Positions 22,555-34,889 of a stretch of DNA of 64,000 bases are shown one piece after another. Source of the DNA: Dactylellina haptotyla (taxonomy: Eukaryota > Ascomycota > Orbiliomycetes > Orbiliales > Orbiliaceae); the NCBI GenBank assembly GCA_031310005.1, contig CM062385.1, positions 3,100,001 to 3,164,000 on the forward strand. Direction: 5' to 3'. The first letter of the stretch is position 1. Every line of letters begins with the position of its first letter. Made by a program: the position numbers and the translations under genes. Under the pieces are notes generated by a model. That model saw only the letters and a list, made by a program, of their open reading frames with translations, had not been told where the DNA came from and did no database searches.

Positions 22555-23252
22555 ATCCTTTTTGTGGTATCGCAAAAACACCCACTCTTTCCTTAAACTC
22601 TGATATACCCAATATCTTTCCAAACGAGTAAATATTTTGTTTATCTCTTGTCATGTCATTTGTCACATAACGATTTCATGACATCTACCACGCTCATTAT
22701 GAATGCGTCGCTTGCCGATTTAGCTCAAATCCGCATGCTTCTAGTACTTCTGTACCTATCATTCAAGTATGTACTTAGTTTCCAACTATTCACATACATG
22801 TCCGCGAAATAAATAAAAAACAATGTTTAAAAATCAGAGGCGTGGTCTTTAGATCACACACGTAAATATTTTCGGCAGGATTTTGAATCATAACGGACTG
22901 AACATCCTCGTAAACATGGGACCCAACCCTGACGGATTTTTGTTGGGTTCTGTTGGGTTCTGCCTAGAAATCCTACTAGTAATTGTCGAATTTGAGATCA
23001 GAGCTCTCATTCCCAAAAGAATTGGCTACGCCTCGGTGTGAAGGACAATGTTATTTTTCGTATAATGAATTAATAATTTATTTGCCCCTCTGCAGATGAT
23101 GGCGTCTATAAGATATATGTATATACAAAACTCCTCGCAACGTAAAATTTCATAAAATCGTTAACAAATGCATTCCCAGTCTCGGACAAAAGTAATAGGC
23201 CCTTGTACAAGATAGCTTTAAATTTAAATCAAATCTATATGGCGAAGTTGAA
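22555..23252. other. Convergent 3' spacer
   Basis: This is 700 bases between the BIM1-like gene and the permease, both ending here. A perfect 10-base tandem duplication (TGTTGGGTTC, 22941-22960) is present. No gene is seen. Confidence 0.5.
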
Positions 23253-26092
23253 TCATTTCTCGCCTTGCTCCATACCGAAAACACTCATACCTCCATCGTT
23301 TTTCTTGCCGAATTTTGGCATCTGAAATCCTGTCATGTTTGGCTTCTTCAGAGCCCAATCTGTCCATGGGCTTTGGTAAGTCTTATTATTAAAGCTACCC
23401 CCAAAGAACCAGAACACAATCTTCCTGAAAGTGCTCGGTGGCTGGGCTCTGCCACCAATCAGATTCATATCGAGCTACAAAAGTGGAGCAACAGTCAGCT
23501 GAACGAGTTCCTTATAAATTATGTTTTGCTTTTTAACCAGCGCTTACCGTGTAGTAGACCATTTTCCGTTCACCAAATTGCTTAACTTGTTCGTCTTGAT
23601 GCCCCACCTTAGAAGTTGCATCTTCGAAATACCGAGAGGTTCGCTGGAACCGCTCCCATCTTTCATCGAATTCCTCTTCTTCAACGAAGCGAATGCTCCA
23701 GCTGACCCCCACTAGTCTTAGAAGACTGAATTTCTTCCATTTACTGGTCGATTCGAGATAGTCTTCGACTGGGAAGAGAACGAAATAGTAGAGTACGCTG
23801 GTACCCACAGCTGTAAAGCATGTTGCGGTGAACACCCAGCCGGGGACGGAAAACTCGGGGACGGATGATTTGATGGGCAAGCAAATCATGGCGAGGTTCA
23901 TTAGAACGGAGAGGGTAATGATGGGCCCGGATACTCGTTTCAATTTTAACCAAGACCACTGGTAAACATCCTGTCCGTCGATTTTTGGTGGGACAAATTT
24001 CGCAAAAGCGGCAGAGACGACAACTATTAGAACAATCATGCGTTAGAGAACTCTTGTGTCTTTCTTGAATTTGCGCCTCAAATGAGGGTTATACTTACGA
24101 GCGACAATGGCATGCGAGTAAGCCTGAAGGGAACCAGGGAGCCAAATTCCTGAGTTTGGAATATTAACCGCAATGATAATCAAGATGCTGGTACAGATCC
24201 AGTGGAGGAGGAGGCCGCCGGACGGTGTGTTGAATCTGGATTCTCGGGCCCACAGTCTGGACCACGGGAACAAGTAGGATTGTCCTATCATTTGCTTCAC
24301 TTTTAGGGAGTTAGTTTCTGCCAAACTAAGTTTCACGATGAATATAATTCTCACCTCGTCCGCACGTGTAAGTCACAGCCAACACATTTCCCAAAGCCGA
24401 CAGCGTGAGGAGGACGTTCCATGCTCTGATAGCACCCGGGCTACTTCCCCAGTATCGCGCCGCATATCCATCGTCGGCAAGGATACCGATAGGAGTTTGT
24501 CCTTGAGAGAATATTATATCGGCAGCTCTGTTTCCATCCCCAATGACGAAATCGAACGCTCTTAAGAAAGCAACGTTCACAAAGAGGTACAGAAATCCAA
24601 CAGTTAAAACCGCAAGGTAATACCCATTACGTAGAGCCCTTGTCTTTGTAACGTCGACCTCACCAGCGACGAAGGAGGCATTTTCCCACCCTTGGAAAGC
24701 GAAAAGGACAATGAAGACCGCGTATGTAAAAGCTTGCCACTTGACTTCACCCCTTTGACCAGACCAATCGAACCCCTGTTTGTATTCCTGGGCAAACCAA
24801 GCACCTCGCCCAACCAGGACACAAAGCATCATGACTTTGAAGCCTGCGAATCCAACGTTGGTTAATCTACCTGCTGCAGTAGAGAAGTAATGTAGAAGAC
24901 ACACAGCACTCGTAATAACCACTCCGATGAAACCTATAAGGCGAGTATCCTGTCCGTCGAAGACATTGTTGCTGTTGATATCATGGTTTGCGCAGGCGAT
25001 TATTTGCCTCGCTGCTTGAGCGCAATTCGTGGCAGTGTTCCAGAAGAGAATGAACTGTCCAGCGAAAATGGCTACGAATAGCAGGCGCGGCTTTTTAAAG
25101 CTCTCGTCAAGCTAGAACAATAAATCGGCTGTATCAGTATTGAATCCAAAAGGTTGTTACGATCTCATCAGCAGATACTTACATATACCAATTCACCTCC
25201 TGTAACTCTAAATTTATACCCGAACTCCACGAATATGACGACAGATACCAGGGTATAGAGGAAGCCTAATCCCCATAGCAGAAGCGCATAATCCTTTCTG
25301 CCAGTATATAGCAAGACTTGTGCAGGTCCCGTTACGATGCCAGTTCCAATCTATTAACATAATAATTAGTAAGTTGTCATCAATTGGCTTTCAATGGCAC
25401 ATTGTCATTCTCTTGTCAATACTTACCATTTTATTAATGATCAAGGATGCAACTTCGATGGTGCCTAGCTTTCTTGCAGGCCTTCCTCCAACAATGAGCT
25501 GATCTACGTCTGCCTTCCCCAGAGAATTCTGGGAGCTGGATTCACTCGTACCGGGTCTCTCTCCTGCGGCAGGACGAGGTCCGGGACGTCGTTCCTCTTT
25601 CTTGTTGATTGGAGGCCTATTCTGTTGCGGTCTTTCCTGCTGCCCTGCGGTGGTACGTGTGAATTGAGACTCTGCAGGGCTTGTCACAGGTAGCTTGCCT
25701 ACCGGTTCGCCTGCATTTGAAGGTGGATATCTCGATTCAGCTTGGCTCTGGGTTGACATAGAATATCGGTTCTCATTTGCCATTGAGGGTTGAGGGCTCT
25801 CTGGGAGCTCAATCCTTGGCCTTGGTGGCTGTTCGGCCGTCGGTACTGGTATACGAACATTTCCTAGTGGTTTCTGATGGTCCGTCGCTTGTGTTTCCGT
25901 ATAAGAAACAGGACTAGGGGAGATCGGAGGCAGTTCATTTGATGCGAACACCGACGAATGAGCCGAAGATCTTCGCGGCCGTTCCGGGCCCGATGGTGCG
26001 GAAGACTTGATGGAGCCCTGACGGCGGGGGCGCGGACGAGGACGAAGCCCTTCGTCATCAGAAGTATTATAATATTCCCTTTCCTGAGCCAT
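23253..26092 (-). CDS. LAT-family amino-acid permease (methionine-permease-like) with long N-tail
   Basis: Six exons (25427-26092, 25183-25350, 24355-25111, 24099-24299, 23548-24023, 23253-23474) give 829 residues with phase kept at every junction. The transporter core starts near residue 212 (LGTIEVASLIINKMIGTGIV), the canonical first half-broken helix of APC-superfamily carriers, and runs through about twelve membrane spans to near 730. ENASFVAGEVDV and NVLLTLSALGNVLAV are typical of the fungal high-affinity methionine permease (MUP1) branch. The first 210 residues are hydrophilic, Pro/Arg/Ser/Glu-rich and predicted disordered, far longer than in yeast Mup1. They probably hold ubiquitin-acceptor and arrestin-binding signals for endocytosis. 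The C-tail is short and basic. The substrate is probably methionine or another neutral amino acid. Confidence 0.88.
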
Positions 26093-28211
26093 GGCGTCTC
26101 GGAATATAAATTTTTAATGAGAAAGTAACCAAAGGATAGTTCTCGTTCGAATTCGTAACCCAGCGAGGTTTCCGAATTACGTCTATAACGTTAAATCGCG
26201 AGGATTTAAAGTTATATTTATCAATTGATTAAAAGTGGACTAGGCCCGCACGATGCACGATCTAACCGGGGAAGCCTAGACGATTTGGTGAGGCGATCTC
26301 ATAAAGGGATTGGTAGAATATAAATTATTCGCTTGAATGGCTGTAGTGAATCCAAAGGATTCAAAATGCAGACACCCGCGCCAGCTTTATACCAGGCTGT
26401 AAGGGACGGGGATCGGGAACGGCTCAACCTTCAAGGTAAATGCCAGGCTCCACTAGCTTAGCTAACCTAGTTGTCGCCGAAACAGCGCCTCAAAAAGCTA
26501 GCCTTGAAATAAGATGAAGCTTTTCTCTCAAGATATTTCAAATTCTTTGAGCCTCAAACCGTCTTCTTGACTAACACGTTAACGGACAGGGCTGGATTTT
26601 TGGCGGGATCAACTCGCGCGAGGTCATAAGTTTGGAGCCTAGAAAAAACAACGCCACCGAGCACTCGAACCCACGCGACATGGCCAGAGGTCATGGGTCC
26701 GCCAACGAAAGGCCCGAAAGTAGCCTATCGAATGTCTCTGTTCTTTCACTTGAGGTTGCATACGTACTACCAATTTTAGGAGCGAATTGAGTATCAACTT
26801 CAACTGCACTTCGCTGCGGAATTTGCCAATATTCTGTGCAGCTGCGTGGTCCCCACCCGTGCACCCTCGATGCGGATGGAAGTGGGTCCACCCAAGCGAG
26901 AAATATCGGAGCCTTGCTGTAGTTCGCGTTTCTTGCGTTCTGAGATGCTCCGCATCACTCGTGCATGCAGCTTTCTCTCACTGAGTCTTTCCCTGCGTCG
27001 GTCAAGGACTCTTATGCAGAGTCATCGTGGGGATGTTTCGGCTCGCAAGCCTGGTGGATAAAGAGGGGCGAGTGCTGCCTGAAAGACCTTTCCCAGATGG
27101 TGTCTTGGAGGCGAAGCAAGCCGTTCCCATCAGATCCGGCAAGATTCGAGGTCGCGCGACAGGTCTCCACTGATCTCCCGCTATCGAATAACGACATGTT
27201 CAAGTTCAAGTTATCCCGCAAAGCGCAGACGTTCCCAGAAACCGCTGAAAGTGTACCCCTGGACTCCGCAAGCTCAAGCATTCGCTATGCCCAGCTCGCC
27301 AGCCGAGAGACCCAGATAAAACCTCATTGGGTGGCAACACACTTGCCAAAATACACGCACTCGCAGGTGCTAGAATTCGAGCTCAAATCCCTGTTTCTCG
27401 AGGGAGAATTCTACATTCAGGTACAACTAACCTTCGAATTGATATTCATATTCGCACAATTTTATGATAACGAAACTCTAATGTGAGATCCAGTATGTCG
27501 AGAAGAAGCCAGGGAGCGAAAGCAACTTGTGTGTGTGGGCGGAGCGCACGTTGACTGGAGTAAGTGAACGAAGTCCGGGTCAGGCTGCTAGACCTCCTGT
27601 TGCTAACCTAGCTTGTAGGACGAGCGAGAAGATATTCGGCTGGCTTGTCTTGCCGCGTCTGGTTACGACCAAAAATCAAGACGCTCGCCGTGGCAAGTGT
27701 CATCTGACTAGGCTCAAGAGTGTATGCCAGCGAAATTAGTTAGCATTCCGCCGTTATTCACTATGTAGTTGTTGATTTTAGCGACGTCTTTTCTTTTATT
27801 GTAATTCCGAAGAGCTACAGTCATGCGTCATTGCCTTTGCATCCTCTTTGTATTTCCGGAAAATAGAGGCAACCTCTATCTCAAGTATTAAAGGTGGCTT
27901 GGAATATGAATATTGCCAGCCGTCTAAAGTCGCCTTGTAAGGTGCAGACAAGCAAGTCTAGGCAACGGCTCCGTCGGGGGGATTTTTTTTGTGGGATCAT
28001 GAAAAATCCCTTGGCTAACTTCGGCGATTCATCTATTGTTGTTGGTATAAATATGTTGGTATAAATATATCTGTAAGCCACTACAGTGAAATTGGATGGC
28101 TTTCAGCCGCATGGGGCCGGTTACCCGTCTATATCTGTACCAAATACAGCGGAGAAGCAACGACACAACGCACACTAGGAACGCAAGCACAGGCTCGGGC
28201 ACCACCTGGCG
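26093..28211. other. Long spacer, no supported gene
   Basis: This is 2.1 kb between the permease (-) and CorA-like (+) genes, a divergent promoter. A 173-codon open frame at 26965-27486 (+) exists but has no recognisable family, signal or intron logic. A 14-base perfect tandem repeat lies at 28041-28068. Confidence 0.45.
28041..28068 (+). repeat. Tandem 14-mer with TATA-like core
   Basis: GTTGGTATAAATAT occurs twice in tandem, about 150-170 bases upstream of the ATG at 28212. Each copy carries TATAAATA, so it may be a duplicated core promoter. Confidence 0.7.
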
Positions 28212-30077
28212 ATGGCTACACCTAATCGAGTCCCCGGATATCCATCGCAGTGGTCAGCTATTTTGAAACGCGGAGTTAAAGCAACATCAAATCAGAGAAA
28301 AGGATTCGAATACCGAGATATTCGAGCTCTTGCGAATAGGATCGACCAGTTATCGGTGAAATTATTCGGCTCCGAAATTGACTGCGATATCTGTGAGGTT
28401 ACTGAGAAAGGTGTGGTTCGACTCCGAATGAGGCTCTCTGCATTTAATTGTGTATCTAACGACTCAAACTAGGAATATCTCCAAAGCAAATACGGAGTGA
28501 GAGTGAGCTCAATGAATATCTTGAAGTAAGACGTTGATTTCAAAGTTCAACTGGCCCATAAGTACGATGAAAAACTCAACTTTGCTATCGAAATAGAAAA
28601 CGGACGAAACAATAGCCCAGGCTCAGGGTTCCTATCATACTCAACTCTTGTAAGCGTCTGTACATGCAACTATATATCTCACGATATCGATCTAATTATT
28701 CTCTCGAAAAAGGTACTTCTATCAAACCCATTCTTGGGGCCGTCTCTTAGCTTCGGAAGCTTGCTTTCAGAAAGTCATATCCAACTTTAACATATTCCCG
28801 GATTTTCTAGATGTTGTGACGAGCTTTGGATCAAAGGATGGCCCAATAGATGAAATACATAGTAGCTACAAGTTTGTCACTTTTACCGAGCCACCCCGAA
28901 TCCCTGGTCGAATCGAGAACTCATTCTTCAGTGAATGTTGTTACGTTCTTAAATATGTTGATCTCCACAATAGATTGGCAGAGAAGGATAGACCGTGGTC
29001 CATTCGACAAATCGGAGTCTATCAAAAATATGACCACATCAATCGCCGAGAAACCTGTATTCTTATCCAGCCACCAGCCAGCTTAACGGATACTCTTTCT
29101 AGTATCCTTGGGGATCCTCAGGAAGCCGGCCTAAGAAATGTTTTCTGTTTAGACTGGTCCAAATTTCACCTGCGCTGTCTGGGGGCGATTCGAGATCATT
29201 GGAGGGACTACATAAACAGCCTGGATGTCAAGGTTATATCGATGGCAGGCCGCCTGCGGTTCTCAAAAGTCGACGAAAAGGGAGTATTGAATCGAAACCA
29301 CCAACAATTTGCAGCCTTTTCAAATTTACAAGACCTCGAGGAAATTAACGACGAGCTCCTCCGCATACGACATGTGTTAGATCTAAATATCACAGTGATG
29401 GAGACTATGAAATCTCATCTCAATTATATCGAAACAATTGCGAGCTCCGTGCAAATGAACGTCGATATCTGCACTTTTATAGAGGCTATAGACATCATAA
29501 CGGTAGAATTTAAGTTCCACATCAAGGCTACTAGCTCTGTTTATGAGAGATCTGCGAGAATTTTATCTACGGTATGGTAGGAGCGTAATGTATCACAAAG
29601 GGGTTTTTGCTGACGATAAATCTAGCTCCGGGATGCGATAACCATCCAGGACAGCCACACAATGAAAACCTTGGCCCTGATCAGGAATGAAGGCAATATT
29701 GCAACCGAAAAGCTTACATGGGAAACGATCCGTGAAACCCGGACCATGAAGATATTGGCTATCCTTGCCTTGGTGTTCCTTCCCGCGACTTTTACCTCAG
29801 TACGAATGTCTCCTCGCTCCTGAAATATCATGCTCAATTGACTGATCGTCGTTTTTAATCACAGGGGCTATTTAGCATGGGTTATATATCTGTATCATCA
29901 GTCACAAACGGCCTTCTTAAGGTGCAGGTTCAGAACGATTTTTATCTCTTTCTCGTGATTACGTTCAGTCTCATGGTAGCAACCATCGGAACCTGGGTGG
30001 CGTGGGAACTCAACCAAAGCAGAAAAACGAAAAATTCAACGCAAAATATTAGCGCGAGCATTGCATTAGGAGCTTAA
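28212..30077 (+). CDS. CorA-like cation-transporter domain protein, non-GMN
   Basis: Six exons (28212-28410, 28473-28525, 28597-28649, 28713-29571, 29626-29799, 29865-30077) give 516 residues. The central part (YFYQTHSWGRLLASEACF, later LDWSKFHLRCLGAI) matches the fungal CorA-like family. Long helices of residues about 300-420 lead to two C-terminal membrane spans: TMKILAILALVFLPATFTSG near 430-452 and FYLFLVITFSLMVATIGTWV near 470-490. At the end of the first span canonical CorA has GMN; here the sequence is GLFSMGY. Such GMN-less members are widespread in fungi and may not carry magnesium. Exons 2 and 3 are each only 53 nt, and the first two junctions are the weaker part of the model. The C-tail is polar (NQSRKTKNST). 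Confidence 0.75.
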
Positions 30078-30406
30078 AGTTTACTAATTTGACAGGCGTT
30101 CTTGGGTCGTTATTCGAGGATCAAAGGGTAAATAAATATAATTATACAAATATTGGATGGGCTTCGCGTCGTCGACAACTAGGCATAATCTAATTCTAAT
30201 GCTAAACAATCTAAGAAAGTGGCAGTGCAAGGGGGTATCAGATTCATACAGCCGTGATTCGCTAAATTCTGACAGTAAAAACAGTAAAAACAAAAATTAA
30301 AGTTGTAATATATCCATCTAAAATCCGCATAAAATTTACACCAGAAGTTATTTTTTTGCGGTTTTGTTAATACTGATGACTCCTTCCTATACAATTTCGA
30401 AGCTAG
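30078..30406. other. Convergent 3' spacer
   Basis: This is 330 bases between the CorA-like gene and the large kinase gene. It is AT-rich and includes a short ACAGTAAAA direct repeat near 30272-30290. No gene is seen. Confidence 0.5.
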
Positions 30407-33400
30407 TTAGCGATGACACCACACCCCTCGACAGAGGTATATTGAAAAATAACTCTTAGTCGTATAATTGGTGGATCTATGACTAACCTTGACGAGCATA
30501 TTATAGAATGATTGCTCGAAGAGAGGTCGGAAAGGAAATGCTCGATAAAACGCCATGATAAAGTCGATGCGATCTTCGCGAAACATACTGTTAGCGCACT
30601 AAATATATTTAACTATGACCAAGCAAACCAAACTTACAGAGGTCACTCTTGAATTCCAGACTCACGCAGGTCTGGTTAAAAACAGTGGTTTTGTTCACAT
30701 CGTCTCTCGAACGCATGAGTGTGTCTTGTAGTTCGAGCGGTATTCCAGGAATGGATGATATGGGGTCTGAAGGATCCAGTTGCAGGCTTGTATTCTCCGA
30801 ACGCAGCCTTAATACTGCAAACTTATCATGTGGCGGGTTGACAACAAAGCTGACAGATAAGGGATCATCCCAGGCGCCCGGATGCCCGCTGCAGAGTCTT
30901 GTCTTCTGTTGCAGGACAGGGATCATCAGAATGTCCCTGTGCGATGGGCGAAAGATCACGACAGTGGAGTCATGTCTCTTGCCATCCCCAGCTGCGCTAA
31001 TTATTGACCCTTCTCGGCTATGAGAACTGGGCGGGGGAGTAGGAATATTGATGCTATTTATTCGGTTTAACAATGGCAAACCTCGCCCAGGTTGGCCGTT
31101 AGCATACGGCTGTGCCAGTTTCTAGGTATTGTTGCAGTTAGCTTTTTGTAAAGTCACAACTTGAAATGTAGTTCTTACAGATAGACCGGAGGTTGTCCAT
31201 ATCTCGACACGTGCGCCATCCGATTTCGATCTCCACTTCGAATCCTCGCCGTTTCTAAAACAGAATCGAATATTCTGATCTGAATCGGATTTTAATCTGT
31301 AGCCTAGCATGCTTTCCTGGAATTGGCGGAGGTCTAAATTTTGATAGTGAATTGGGTCAATGAAATGAAAAACCAAGGATTTTAAAATGCTTCGGTTCCT
31401 TACCTGAAGGCTCTTCAAAGCCTATCAGCCTGTCTACGAAGGTGTTCCGGAAGGCACAAGTGTTGGCAAAGTCATCACTCAAATCTTCGTAGCGATAGAG
31501 TGGTATGAATTGTTCCGCGCTCCAAATTGCTATTGGAAGCATTTGTGTTAGTCCAGTGATATTTTTGCTATGAAAGAATGAGAAAGGGCAGGAACGTACA
31601 GCCTTCAGACTCTGCCACGAGCCGCTTCTGTTCTTTGAACACGATGACAACTCGTAACCTCGATTTCGCGTGTTCACTCTGGAAGACCTTGAGAGTCTGA
31701 ACCTCGAGCCAGGGCCGAAGTTTTAATTTCTCGCCAAATCTTGAATCAATACTTGATCGGTCATGACTAGGTTCGAGCGAAAATTAGTCCTGGCATCAAA
31801 CGACGGCTCGTGTGGCGCAACACTTACTAGTAATCCTGAACGAAAACCATGTACTTCGCCTGGCTCTCGCTATCGTATATCAGGGTTTCCCTACCCCGCG
31901 ATCGTATCCATAGCGAAACGTCGAAGGGTGTCTCTTCCGGTGGTGCAACTTTCCCGAGCAAGATCGCCTGTCTCTCCTTTTCCCGTTGATTGGCATCTCT
32001 CAGCTTCCGCTCGACCTCTTTGGAATTTGATCTCTGGTGAATCCCAAACATCTCGCCAAGTAATTCCAGGATAGTGCTGAGATAGGGATCATCGCCACCG
32101 GCCACTCGCCTCATGTAGTTGAACCAGTCCTCAACACTCGGTTTCAGACGAGGCTCATTGCCGTGGGCACTTGAGCGATAGTGCCACGCTGTTGAGCCAT
32201 CTCTTGTCGAATCGGCAGCTCGTTTGCTCTTGAATAGAGCCACGGCTTCCGGTCCAATTGCATTTGCATAACCAATGATGAAACTGATAACCTCCGTCAT
32301 TACGCAAGCTAGGGACCACACGTCGTACGTGCGCCGCATCTTTGGTACGTCGTAAGGGAGCTCGCCAGGTGGGAGGATACCAGGCGCAGGTTGGATCCCT
32401 GGGGGTTGATATGCGGGTGTGCCAGGCTGGCCGTATAAAACTTCGCTCTCTTCTGTCCTAGTCGCTGTGTCGTCTGTGCCCCGTCTCTTGAAAACAGAAA
32501 GTCCGAAATCTGTTATCAAAAATTTCCCGTCGTTGTCGACGAGAATATTGGAAGGCTTGAAATCAAAGTGATATCCAAGCCAACCACCCGGTTCTGGTTT
32601 AAGGCCTTGTTTTTCTAGAGCGCTAGCGTCCGGGTTATGAATCGCTACGAGACCGGAGGTTACATCGACCATCTCTTGCCATACAGGACTACTGTAAAGC
32701 GAAGTGTATTGAAGATGTGTCAGGTGTTCCGGTGTATTGGGTCGTCCAGACAATACGTCCTGCAAGCTAGCTTCCATGAATGGAAATACATACGTAAATT
32801 CTCTTTTGTTGCCTGGCTTTTCCCTGGTATACCAACAGAACATTTCTACAATGTTGGGATTTTTCAAACTATTCACGAATGCAAGGTTGTCACGTTCGTA
32901 TTTGAAATCCTCCTCGGTTATTTCGGCTTTTAGGATTTTTCGGGCGAATGTTGTGACCTATGTAGAGATGTTAACACTTGTGGGTATATAACAATTGACG
33001 GTGAGAATATACCTTGCGGTCATTCCGATATATATTGTTGTAGCAAGGATATATTTCGAACTTCCGAACAATACCATAACTGCTGGAGCTGTACGGTTCA
33101 TCCTTGTTAAACGGTAGAACATCTTCTTCATCGAATTCTAGTCGCCTCCCTTTACTAAACTGATCAAATGTCTTGAGATCGAACCGCTTCCTTAGCATCT
33201 GAAAACGGTCGAGGAAGTGTTCGACTTTTAATGTCTGTGGAAGAAGTTTCTGGAGTTGTTCCCGAGGGAGGACGGTATTGTTCGTCAAATTATCGAGGTT
33301 GATATCCGAAAACCGGTCTCCGTTGAAATAGCGGATCAGATAGCTTTGACCGAGGCATAGCAAGATCGCTAGCAGTATAAACCTCGGTCTTTCGGAGTCG

Positions 33401-33705
33401 ATGATGCTTTTAATAATTAAGTCCTCTTCTAGTCGGTTTCCAACTGTGCCGGGCTCTCGGAAGGACCTACAGCCTCCACACCTGTCACACCCTACAATCT
33501 CACGAAGGACTCCATCCTTTAGAAGAACTTCCTTGACATCCGAGACTGGATAAAAGAGCTTCTCTAAGTTTCGGCCCCTCTCACTCGGTGTTCCAAACTT
33601 TGGCTGTTCCACGTCGACTATCTGGAGAAAGTATTTGTAGCTCTGACACCGGCTGGTCTCCCAGCCGAGTGAAAGGCCGTTGTCGATCATAACAGCCGTC
33701 GCCAT
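30407..33705 (-). CDS. Large atypical serine/threonine protein kinase
   Basis: Seven exons (33013-33705, 31828-32957, 31600-31766, 31404-31529, 31179-31333, 30638-31121, 30407-30573) give about 973 residues. An N-terminal region of about 205 residues precedes the kinase domain. It has a CDRCGGCRSF cysteine cluster and a helical bundle-like segment. Kinase landmarks: Gly-loop-like SSSSYGIVRKF, the VAIK-equivalent lysine in FARKILK (about 238), catalytic loop HFDFKPSN (361-368, Arg of HRD replaced by Phe), DFG at 381-383 and DVWSLACVMTEVI. The C-terminal 370 residues are beta-rich with no named domain, a combination common in fungal kinases of unclear role. The last intron uses acceptor GCGAAG, chosen because it restores a helical end (RIDFIMAFYRAFPFRPLF). 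The final 30 codons are uncertain. Confidence 0.75.
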
Positions 33706-34889
33706 GTTGGCGAACTAGCTCGCGTGCTGCGAATCGGTCCGTTCGGAAGGATGTAACGAGCGCAACATTAACGGATAGGGATGATTACGGGTTGCCGGTG
33801 TTATTGACTAAGGGTTCTCGTTTCTTTGTGTATATTCTAGTCGTGCGTGCGTGTAAAGCAGGATATATGAGACTAGAGATGACTGGTATGTTCTCGGTAA
33901 GCACCCGCTCGTTATACGTATACCGCCCGCTAAAAGCTAACGAATGTACCAAGCGTTGACAATGAAGATCCAAGAAACAAAGAAAGCTCGATAGTCCGCG
34001 GGTCCTTGCAGGTTCTATTACGTAGTTGGAAGTATGGGAAACGACAAGAAACAAGAAACAAAGTCGGAAGGGTGCATCCTGGTTTTGACACCTCGAGCTG
34101 GCTAGCTGCAGTTCCGCGACTTTGGCTAGCTGGTTAGCCCCGCAGTGTCGATACCTCCACTTTAAAATTGGCATGCGCGGCACGCAGATGTGCAGACCAA
34201 CGCCACTTGCAATTCCTCCTCGATCAAAAACAGAGCTAGCCTTGCGGACCCAGAAGGCCCTGCCAAGGGGCTGAATCCCATTTCTAGAATACTCACATGT
34301 GGGCAGACGGGACGTGCATGGTTTGATCCCGGGCGAGGGATTCAGTTTGCAATAGCAGTGGCGGTTTGGGTCATTAATCAGTGACTTTTTCAGCCTCCTT
34401 TTGGGCGATGAGGGCACAAAGTGAGACCTCCGCGAAATGACGAAAACGCGAGGCCTCGGCGGCCTAGGGGGAACGGGTAAATCGTGCCTTGAGACATCGC
34501 AGCTGAACGGAACCGAGTTTCATGGTTCGATAAGCTTCTGAGGCGGCGGTGGCGGACTCTGGTGACTTGGAGGTACTAGAGGTACCTGACTATTTGGTAT
34601 GCATCCGGTGTTGATAGCGTCAACGGTATTTGGAATCTCGCTAGCACGCAGAAGCAGAGGTTGGGAACATGTCATTTCTCGGTTCGCATCTGCCTAACTC
34701 TTGGCCGGGCTTCGAGAAATGGTGTTTGGGCCTGAAAAGCGACTCCAACTGCGGCGGGCGAGGCCGTACTTTTCAGATATCGGCCAGGTTCTTCAATATT
34801 TTTGTTTGTATTGCATCGGACTCTACAACTAATCACGACACTATCATTACAACGCCAGTCTAAACTTGCCCATCGTTAGGTCGAGCACC
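33706..34889. other. Divergent spacer kinase/permease
   Basis: This is 1.2 kb. A 210-codon minus-strand open frame (33785-34417) lacks a signal, domain or homology I recognise. The 25 bases before 34890 contain the likely leader of the permease. No gene is supported. Confidence 0.45.

Noticed and set aside
26965-27486. 173-codon plus-strand open frame
   Set aside because: No recognisable domain, signal peptide or splice partners; composition looks like chance opening in GC-richer DNA.
34300-34350. GGTTTGATCCC resembling a tRNA B box
   Set aside because: The bases around it do not pair as a T stem, and no A box or acceptor stem was found on either strand.
33785-34417. 210-codon minus-strand open frame
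   Set aside because: No domain, no signal, and it lies in the divergent promoter of two well-supported genes.
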